A stretch of DNA of 64,000 nt, taken from positions 62,001-126,000 of the forward strand of contig JAKAGV010000001.1 in the NCBI GenBank assembly GCA_021815405.1. Direction: 5' to 3'. This DNA is from Bacteroidota bacterium (GTDB lineage: Bacteria > Bacteroidota > Ignavibacteria > Ignavibacteriales > Ignavibacteriaceae). The notes below the pieces were generated by a model. It was not told where the DNA came from and did not search any database. It saw only the letters and a program-made list of their open reading frames with translations. Below, piece by piece: positions 58,201 through 64,000 of the stretch; position 1 is the first letter of the stretch; each line of letters begins with the position of its first letter. Position numbers and translations under genes: made by a program.

Positions 58201-59127
58201 ATGTATCCAGAGCTATTCAAGATAGGTCCGTTTACTGTTTACAGCTACGGTCTAATGATGGGCATTGCTTTCATCGTTGCAAGCTATATTCTTACTAAGG
58301 AATTTGAAAGGCGAAAAATGAATCCGGCAATTGCAACCGAGATTACCTTGCTTGCAATTATTTTCGGAATAGTAGGCAGCAAAGCGCTGGACTTAATTGA
58401 AAACTGGGATTCATTTATTGCAAATCCTTTGAGCGCTTTTAATCCTGGTGGTTTAACTTTTTACGGCGGATTAATCTTAGCTACTGCTGCAATTGCAATT
58501 TATATTAGGAAGAAAAAAATTCCATTCCTTGTTGTGGCTGATGCAACTGCACCATCATTAATTTTAGCTTATGGTATCGGACGTATTGGATGTCAGCTTT
58601 CCGGTGACGGCGATTACGGTATTCCAACAAACCTTCCCTGGGGAATGAATTATGCTAACGGCACTATTAAGCCGCATTATGCGCTCTCTCAATACTATTT
58701 AGAACATCCGGCGCAGGCAATAAAAGACCATTATTACCAGCTTAGTTCTCAGGTAATTAGAACAGATGATTATGGACATGTAACAAAGTTCGATGAGGTT
58801 ATTCGTCTTCATCCGGCGCCGATTTATGAGTTTATTGCTTGCTTAATAATTTTTTATATACTTTGGCGCTTAAGGAATAAAGATTGGGCAGACGGCAAGT
58901 TATTCATGTTGTACTTAATGTTCGCTGGTGCAGAAAGATTTTTGATTGAAACAATCCGCCTTAATCCAAGGCTGCTTTTCAATATGTCTGAAGCTCAATT
59001 GATCTCGATACCTTTGTTTATAATTGGTGCCGCTGGATATTATTATCTTACAAAGAATAAAGAAAAGTTTCCAAAGTTTATTCCGCCGCCGTTTAAATCA
59101 GAAGCAAAGACACAAGCTAAAGCATGA
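58201..59127 (+). CDS. lgt: Prolipoprotein diacylglyceryl transferase
   Basis: Transfers diacylglycerol to the lipobox Cys of prolipoproteins. The 308-residue membrane protein has LTFYGGLILA, the family signature YGIGRIGCQLSGDGDYG and HPAPIYEFIAC. It overlaps rlmB by 4 bp and follows hisS directly. Lnt is at 28343. The insertion around 155-185 is longer than in E. coli. Confidence 0.94.
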   Translation: MYPELFKIGPFTVYSYGLMMGIAFIVASYILTKEFERRKMNPAIATEITLLAIIFGIVGSKALDLIENWDSFIANPLSAFNPGGLTFYGGLILATAAIAIYIRKKKIPFLVVADATAPSLILAYGIGRIGCQLSGDGDYGIPTNLPWGMNYANGTIKPHYALSQYYLEHPAQAIKDHYYQLSSQVIRTDDYGHVTKFDEVIRLHPAPIYEFIACLIIFYILWRLRNKDWADGKLFMLYLMFAGAERFLIETIRLNPRLLFNMSEAQLISIPLFIIGAAGYYYLTKNKEKFPKFIPPPFKSEAKTQAKA

Positions 59128-59852
59128 ACTTAATTATCGGGCGTAAACCAGTTCTAGAGGCATTAAACTCCGGCGAGGAAATTCAACAAGTTTATATTCT
59201 TCACGGGCAAAAAGGAAGCATACTTGATGCAATAAGAATTGCCTCAAAGAAGAGAGGGATTAAATGTTCTGAAGCTTCTACAGAAAAGTTTAAATCGATT
59301 ACAAAGAATGATAACGCGCAAGGTGTTGCTGCAATAAAATCGGAACAGAAATATTTTCCTCTTGAAGAAATAATTTCTTCTTCAAAAAATTCACCATTGC
59401 CGTTACTTCTTATATTAGATTCAATTCAGGATACTCATAACCTTGGCGCCATTCTCCGCACTGCCGAATGCAGCGGCGTTGATGGAGTGATTTTAACAAA
59501 GCACAACAGTGCGCAAGTAAATGAAACCGTTATTAAAACTTCAGCCGGTGCAGCAGAACATTTAAAGATTTGCCAGGTAAATAATCTTGTCCAGACATTA
59601 AAGGGATTAAAAGAAAATGGATTCTGGATTGCAGGTTCTTCATTAGAAAATTACAAAAATTACATTCAAGTTGATTACAAAGTTCCGTTGGCATTAGTGC
59701 TTGGCAATGAAGAAAAAGGAATTAGAAGACTAACTGCTGAAAGTTGCGACTTTCTCATCGGCATTCCGATGAAAGGGAAAATCCAGTCGCTTAACGTTTC
59801 CGTTGCTGCCGGTGTTCTTCTATTTGAAATTCTCCGCCAGAGAGGAAATTGA
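59124..59852 (+). CDS. rlmB: 23S rRNA 2'-O-methyltransferase RlmB
   Basis: SpoU-family enzyme methylating G2251 of 23S rRNA. In 242 residues the N-terminal L30-like substrate-binding domain (LIIGRKPVLEALNSGEEIQQ) precedes the SPOUT domain with DTHNLGAILRTAE, LVLGNEEKGIRRL and IPMKGKIQSLNVSVAAGV. It has the N-terminal domain that the SpoU protein at 11811 lacks. It overlaps lgt by 4 bp. Confidence 0.92.
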   Translation: MNLIIGRKPVLEALNSGEEIQQVYILHGQKGSILDAIRIASKKRGIKCSEASTEKFKSITKNDNAQGVAAIKSEQKYFPLEEIISSSKNSPLPLLLILDSIQDTHNLGAILRTAECSGVDGVILTKHNSAQVNETVIKTSAGAAEHLKICQVNNLVQTLKGLKENGFWIAGSSLENYKNYIQVDYKVPLALVLGNEEKGIRRLTAESCDFLIGIPMKGKIQSLNVSVAAGVLLFEILRQRGN

Positions 59853-59911
59853 TTTAAATATTTTATCTTTACTTGTAAAGAAAATTCTTTTTTGAATTAA
59901 CAGGGACATAA

Positions 59912-61042
59912 ATGAAAATTAAGACAAAGTACAGTACGGCAATTATATTGCTGCTTTCAATAATCTTTGTGGGCTGGGGATCGACCGCGCATAAAATTAT
60001 AAACCAAAACACAACTCTTTCTTTTCCTCCGCAGATGAGCGAATTCTTAAATTGGTCAAGTATTTTGGCACAGCATGCATCGGATGCAGATAATAGAAAG
60101 AGCAGCGATCCGACAGAATATCCTAAACATTTTATTGACATAGACAGCTATCCTGAATTTATTTCCACAGGTAGGATTAGTCAGAGTTACGATTCCGTTG
60201 TTACGCTACACGGTTCTTCTTTTGTTTTAGATGAAGGAATTCTTCCGTGGGCTACTGTTGCCGCTTATGATACTCTTAAAAATTGTTTTATAAGAAGAGA
60301 TTGGAACAAGGCTGTTTTAACTGCTGCCGATCTTGGTCATTATGTTGCAGATGCTAATCAGCCGCTGCACCTTACTTTGAAATATAATCCAGGCGGTCTT
60401 CATTCAAGGTATGAAACTACAATGATTAACACTTACCAGAATCAAATTCAAATTAAGGGAGACAGCGTTCAGTTCATCTCAAACATTCCTGATTTTGTCT
60501 TCGGCTATATTTACAAAAATTATATTTATGTTGATTCGGTTATAAATGACGATGCTGCCGCAAAAGCGTATAACAGCGATACGAAAAGCTCACAGTACTA
60601 TCAAAAGCTCTGGGAGTTAACAGGAAACTTTACAATTAAATTGCTTAATAAGGCTTCGTGGAATTTAGCCAGTTTAATTTATACAGCGTGGAAAGATGCT
60701 GGTAGTCCGATTCCTTCCGCAACAGATATTTCAGGAATCAAAAATGTTATTAATACTTTTATACTTTATCAGAACTATCCTAATCCCTTCAATCCATCTA
60801 CCACAATTAAATATCAAATTCCAAAATCCGGGATGGTGCAGTTAAAGGTTTATAATATTCTTGGAAGAGAAGTTGCGACGATAGTAAACGAGTTTCAAAC
60901 TGCAGGAGAGCATTCGGTTCAATTTTCATCAGACAACATGCTGCAAACAAGGAACCACCAACAATTATCCAGCGGAGTGTATTTCTATCAATTGAAATCT
61001 AGTGAATTTATCGAAACGAAAAAGCTGCTGTTGTTGAAGTAA
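59912..61042 (+). CDS. Secreted S1/P1-type nuclease or phospholipase C with type IX sorting domain
   Basis: A 376-residue exported protein. After the signal peptide the mature end begins near WGSTAHKIINQNT, typical of the zinc S1/P1 nuclease-phospholipase C fold where the first Trp and His bind zinc; DLGHYVADANQPLHLT gives further ligands. The last 85 residues are a Por-secretion C-terminal domain, YQNYPNPFNPSTTIKYQIPK then GEHSVQFSSDN and SSGVYFYQLKS, ending with the KLLLLK tail. It is likely a surface or secreted nuclease exported by a type IX system. A weak TATCTTTA lies upstream. Confidence 0.85.
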   Translation: MKIKTKYSTAIILLLSIIFVGWGSTAHKIINQNTTLSFPPQMSEFLNWSSILAQHASDADNRKSSDPTEYPKHFIDIDSYPEFISTGRISQSYDSVVTLHGSSFVLDEGILPWATVAAYDTLKNCFIRRDWNKAVLTAADLGHYVADANQPLHLTLKYNPGGLHSRYETTMINTYQNQIQIKGDSVQFISNIPDFVFGYIYKNYIYVDSVINDDAAAKAYNSDTKSSQYYQKLWELTGNFTIKLLNKASWNLASLIYTAWKDAGSPIPSATDISGIKNVINTFILYQNYPNPFNPSTTIKYQIPKSGMVQLKVYNILGREVATIVNEFQTAGEHSVQFSSDNMLQTRNHQQLSSGVYFYQLKSSEFIETKKLLLLK

Positions 61043-61047
61043 TGACT

Positions 61048-62055
61048 TCAAAATTGAAATGATAAATTTATGCCAATAGGATTTACTTCCGGCATAACAT
61101 TTACCCGCTGAGAATTTGGATTTGCAGAGACTGCATTATTGTAAACACTTCTATAATACTTACCGACAGTTGAACCAACTGCATAAGACATTAAAGCCGC
61201 AGCAATGGCATCTGAGAACCAATGCATTCCTCCACGGTTAACGGAAGAGACACCGAAGATAGTGTATGCAACCCAGGTGTATCCAACAATTTTTAGCCAG
61301 GTAATGTCCGGATAATAATTTGTTAATGCCGAAACAACAGCCATAGTAGCTGATGTATGCCCTGATGGCCATCCCCAAAAAATTCCTCCACGAAGGAAAC
61401 CAAACCGGAAAGTTTTGCTTAACGATTCCATATCTGAATGATGCCGCCAATCCGGACCAGGTCTGCCTGTAATTGCTTTTAATGTTGAGTTGTAAAGGAA
61501 CTCGATTAAGCTTGCCTGAAGTACTGCGAATGAAGCACCGACAAATTCATCGTTACGGTCTAGCTTTCCATAAGCATAAAGTCCGCCGCCAACAATAAAA
61601 GGCAGAAATTGTCCGGTTATAAGAATTGGTCTTGCCCATTGCCCATAATCCGGGTTCTGATTAAAGAAGTGCTCAACTTTATAATCCACATCCTGAGTAA
61701 CTAATAAAGACGTTAAGGCAATACCTGTTAGGTGAAGGTATAGATTGTTTCCTTTGAAACTATCAAGAATATTATTTCCGAAATTACCGAATAGATTGAA
61801 GTTGACGTTAGATTGGCTTTGATTAACTGTAGTACTTGCCGGAGCGGGAAAATTCCTTTGAAAAGATAAATTATATTTAGAGCCTAATGCGTGATAGGTT
61901 TGTTTAAATCCAGAAAAGTACTTTCCATATTCAACATTGCTGATTTCTTGAGCATGAAGCATTGCGGGTGAATAAATCAATACAAGATAAGTAAGGAGAT
62001 TAGACATTAAGAAAAGTTTTACTGGTAAAAGTTTACTGATTTTTCGCATTGTCAT
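61048..62055 (-). CDS. PAP2-family phosphatase
   Basis: A 335-residue protein with a hydrophobic N-terminus ending HAQ and several membrane helices from residue 110. PAP2 motifs are in order: KAITGRPGPDW, GWPSGHTSATMAV with the catalytic His, and SSVNRGGMHWFSDAIAAAL. It likely removes phosphate from a lipid or lipid-carrier pyrophosphate outside the cytoplasm. It converges on the nuclease gene with 5 bp between stops. Confidence 0.88.
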   Translation of the reverse strand: MTMRKISKLLPVKLFLMSNLLTYLVLIYSPAMLHAQEISNVEYGKYFSGFKQTYHALGSKYNLSFQRNFPAPASTTVNQSQSNVNFNLFGNFGNNILDSFKGNNLYLHLTGIALTSLLVTQDVDYKVEHFFNQNPDYGQWARPILITGQFLPFIVGGGLYAYGKLDRNDEFVGASFAVLQASLIEFLYNSTLKAITGRPGPDWRHHSDMESLSKTFRFGFLRGGIFWGWPSGHTSATMAVVSALTNYYPDITWLKIVGYTWVAYTIFGVSSVNRGGMHWFSDAIAAALMSYAVGSTVGKYYRSVYNNAVSANPNSQRVNVMPEVNPIGINLSFQF

Positions 62056-62160
62056 TTATTAAATGCTTGTTTTTATTTAATCCAAAACTAACTTGTTTTA
62101 ATCTATCAGACAAAGAATTCTACGGCAAAGTTGACAAGAATAACAGTCGAATTTTATTAG

Positions 62161-62247
62161 GCACAAACTTCTTACATCCAATCTCTTTATGATTATCAGA
62201 TCGCCTACGAACAACTCAAACGGGCAATGAGAAAATTAAATAATTAA
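62161..62247 (+). pseudogene. Possible remnant of a TolC-family outer-membrane efflux gene (3' end)
   Basis: Plus-strand codons from 62161 to the TAA at 62245-62247 read AQTSYIQSLYDYQIAYEQLK then RAMRKLNN, which resembles the end of TolC/OEP efflux proteins (a tyrosine-rich helix with ALYDYxIAxAQLxRA). A TAG at 62158-62160 lies just upstream in the same frame and no start is near. It would be a short leftover of a deleted gene. The match is by eye and short. Confidence 0.4.
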
Positions 62248-62271
62248 GCCGCTGAATAATATTCGACGGCT
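62247..62271 (-). terminator. Terminator after the nitroreductase gene
   Basis: On the minus strand AGCCGTCGAAT and ATTCAGCGGCT pair over 11 positions with one mismatch, and TTAATTATTTAATTTT follows. Confidence 0.7.
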
Positions 62272-62280
62272 CAATATTAT

Positions 62281-62790
62281 TTACCAGCGGTTAAGATGAA
62301 TTTTTTCTTTATGAAATCTATCCTCGTTTTCTTTTACTTCATCCGGGTAGCCAAGAGCAATTGCCGAAATGGGGATAATGTTTTCTGGTAAGCCATAATA
62401 TTTTTTTATCCCATCAATAATGTCCTTATTTGGATATACACTTACCCACACTCCGCCAAGTCCTAATTCATGGATTGTAAGCAGTGCATTCTGTGTTGCA
62501 GCAGAACAGCCCTGTACTAGGTAATCAATATTTATTTCCGACTTTGAATCTCCGCAAATAATTATTGCGAGAGGTGCCTGCAGCATCATTTCCGCATGAG
62601 GATTTATTTTATTTATCTGATCAATGTCTTTCCTTTCTTCAAGTACAATGAAATGCCAAGGCTGGTAATTCATTGCCGATGGTGCATACATTGCAGCTTT
62701 CAGAATAGTTTCAATTTTATCTCCGGAAATTTTTTGAGAAGTAAATTTCCGTATGCTTCTTCTTGTTTGGATTGATTGTAAAGTCTCCAT
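62281..62790 (-). CDS. Nitroreductase-family flavoprotein
   Basis: A 169-residue FMN oxidoreductase with METLQSIQTRRSIRKF, MYAPSAMNYQPWHFIVLE and a late GLGGVWVSVYP, all typical of the family. It reduces nitro compounds, quinones or similar substrates with NAD(P)H. GGAAGG precedes the start. A TTGACA box overlaps the end of the upstream oxidoreductase gene, so it has its own promoter. Confidence 0.9.
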   Translation of the reverse strand: METLQSIQTRRSIRKFTSQKISGDKIETILKAAMYAPSAMNYQPWHFIVLEERKDIDQINKINPHAEMMLQAPLAIIICGDSKSEINIDYLVQGCSAATQNALLTIHELGLGGVWVSVYPNKDIIDGIKKYYGLPENIIPISAIALGYPDEVKENEDRFHKEKIHLNRW

Positions 62791-62814
62791 TAGTCCTTCC
62801 TATTTAATTGTTAA

Positions 62815-62844
62815 AATTTAGTGTATTACAAAACTTATTGTCAA
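62815..62844 (-). promoter_or_regulatory. Sigma-70-like promoter of the nitroreductase gene
   Basis: On the minus strand TTGACA (62844-62839), an 18-bp spacer and TAAATT (62820-62815). The -35 box overlaps the stop codon of the oxidoreductase gene. Confidence 0.5.
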
Positions 62845-63836
62845 GGTTTATCGTGCTTCGGATAAACTAATCCACATTTTTTTCTAATTGCATCAAGAGC
62901 ATCGATTAACTCAAGGCTGGCATCCCAGCTCATTAAATCACTCTGAATTTTTCCGGCTCGAATGCATTTTATGACTTCATCTGCTTCATAATTATAACCG
63001 TTACCCTTGAAGTCAAAGTTAAATAATTTTTCATTCCCTTTTGAATCGGTTAATCTGATATTGGTAGGGCAGAACCATTTATCTTCTAAAAAGATTTTTC
63101 CATTCTCTCCATGAACTTCAGCAATGATTGGGGTGTCCGCCAGGAATGATGAAAAAGTGACTGCGAGTGCTTCGTTATCATATTTAAAAGTTACGCTGCA
63201 GCTTCCGTCAACCTCTGTCTTGGTAAATCCTGCTGAAGAAAAAATTTCTTTTGGCTTTCCAAGAAGGAACATTGAAAGAAAAATATTGTAGATTCCGATA
63301 TCAAGCAGAGAACCGCCGCATAAATCTTTATTGAATTGCCTGTGTTCCGGTCCGTGAATAGATTTGAAAGAGAAGTAAGCAGTAAGAAGATTAACCTTTC
63401 CGATTTCACCGGAGTCGATGATTTCTTTTGTCTTAAGAATATTAGGCAGAAAGCGCGACCACAAAGCTTCCATCAAAAATAAATTTTTCTCCTTAGCCTT
63501 CGAAATCATTTGACGCACTTCGTTACCGTTTACGCCGAACGGCTTTTCACATAAAACATGCTTTCCATTTTCAAGGCACATCAAGGTATTTTCTAAATGG
63601 AGATTGTGCGGTGTTGCTACATAAATTACGTCAACGTCTTTGTCTTTTGCAGCGTCTTCGTAACTGCCGTATGCTTTTGATATTCCGAATTCAGACGCAA
63701 ACTTTCGGGCAGATTCAACCTTCCTTGAACCTACTGCGTATAATTCTGCTCCCTCAACAAACTTTAATGCATCGGCTAATTTGTGGGCTATGTTGCCGGT
63801 ACCTAAAATTCCCCATCTGATTTTTTCTTTATTCAT
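62841..63836 (-). CDS. Gfo/Idh/MocA-family oxidoreductase
   Basis: A 331-residue NAD(P)-dependent dehydrogenase of sugars or cyclitols. The Rossmann motif is WGILGTGNIAHKLADAL, with VIYVATPHNLHLEN and the catalytic Lys in VLCEKPFGVNGNEV. The C-terminal domain has GSLLDIGIYNIFL. The 80-bp gap to the divergent MFS gene holds both promoters. Substrate unknown. Confidence 0.9.
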   Translation of the reverse strand: MNKEKIRWGILGTGNIAHKLADALKFVEGAELYAVGSRKVESARKFASEFGISKAYGSYEDAAKDKDVDVIYVATPHNLHLENTLMCLENGKHVLCEKPFGVNGNEVRQMISKAKEKNLFLMEALWSRFLPNILKTKEIIDSGEIGKVNLLTAYFSFKSIHGPEHRQFNKDLCGGSLLDIGIYNIFLSMFLLGKPKEIFSSAGFTKTEVDGSCSVTFKYDNEALAVTFSSFLADTPIIAEVHGENGKIFLEDKWFCPTNIRLTDSKGNEKLFNFDFKGNGYNYEADEVIKCIRAGKIQSDLMSWDASLELIDALDAIRKKCGLVYPKHDKP

Positions 63837-63888
63837 AAATTTACCTTAAAATTTTACTCGGCAAAATTAATAAAAAATGTTTTTAACT

Positions 63889-63896
63889 TATATTTG
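63889..63896 (+). promoter_or_regulatory. Candidate -7 promoter element (TATATTTG) for the MFS gene
   Basis: TATATTTG lies 20 nt before the ATG at 63917, matching TAnnTTTG. Confidence 0.4.
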
Positions 63897-63916
63897 TCTC
63901 CGTAATTTTTGATTTT

Positions 63917-64000
63917 ATGGAAACGAATCTTAATAGTACAGACGCATACGCATCGCTCAAGATAAAAGACTTTAAGTGGTTCGAGATTGCCAGGTTCCTT
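63917..64000 (+). CDS. Start of a major-facilitator transporter (partial)
   Basis: The last 84 bp encode 28 residues open to the window edge: a short polar start then SLKIKDFKWFEIARFL. The KDFxWFxxARFL pattern opens many MFS exporters of the EntS/MdfA-like class in Bacteroidota. Nothing more can be said from 28 residues. A TATATTTG element precedes it by 20 nt. Confidence 0.55.
   Translation, partial: METNLNSTDAYASLKIKDFKWFEIARFL

Overview
The window looks like chromosomal DNA of a member of the Ignavibacteria (Chlorobi/Bacteroidota side of the FCB group). This is inferred from AT-rich sequence, a type IX secretion (Por) C-terminal sorting domain of the PNPFNPST type at the end of the 59912-61042 protein, two Chlorobium-like ferredoxins, TATATTTG-type promoter elements, and DUF6249 and polB-like exonuclease genes. 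Coding density is high and short overlaps suggest many operons. I saw no tRNA, rRNA, CRISPR array, prophage or intact insertion sequence.

Layout. 1-7186: 3' part of a DUF2723 membrane protein, glnE, secA and the PII gene glnB, so the nitrogen-signalling pair flanks the secretion ATPase. 7232-11279: a TPR lipoprotein, a 122-bp MITE-like element, a monofunctional transglycosylase and an AlbA_2/wHTH protein. 11298-11801: a strictly phased array of 24 degenerate 21-bp units. 11811-24933: SpoU methylase, rlmN, acyl-CoA dehydrogenase, a secreted YidD-like protein with two paralogous membrane proteins, LemA/TPM pair, tandem ferredoxins, MBL hydrolase/Rieske, queG, trxB, and an ECF sigma/anti-sigma pair divergent from a DUF6249 protein. 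25126-31605: housekeeping genes (era, acyP, ispF, DedA, lnt, threonine aldolase, thioesterase).

31616-41964 is a fatty-acid beta-oxidation locus: a ScfR/RamB-type regulator diverges from acyl-CoA synthetase, hydroxyacyl-CoA dehydrogenase/enoyl hydratase, thiolase, acyl-CoA dehydrogenase, a dienoyl-reductase-like SDR and a thioesterase, with a perfect 14-bp palindrome between them.

47744-53861 is a nitrite/nitric-oxide locus: an Rrf2 (NsrR-like) regulator with three C-terminal cysteines, a NapH/NosR-like polyferredoxin, a copper nitrite reductase fused to cytochrome c, a NirV-like protein, SCO copper chaperone, a RIC/ScdA di-iron repair protein and a second hemerythrin. Two copies of a CAGAYAAAAAWATCYG motif lie just before the regulator and the polyferredoxin, which suggests autoregulation plus control of the cluster.

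53909-64000 holds an unrecognised Rossmann protein, a TPR protein, ptsN-like IIA, hisS, lgt, rlmB, a secreted S1/P1-type nuclease with a sorting domain, a PAP2 phosphatase, a possible TolC-family remnant, nitroreductase, a Gfo/Idh/MocA oxidoreductase and the start of an MFS transporter. Strongest points for follow-up are the 21-bp array, the NO regulon with its shared operator, the ScfR-controlled operon and the secreted YidD triad.
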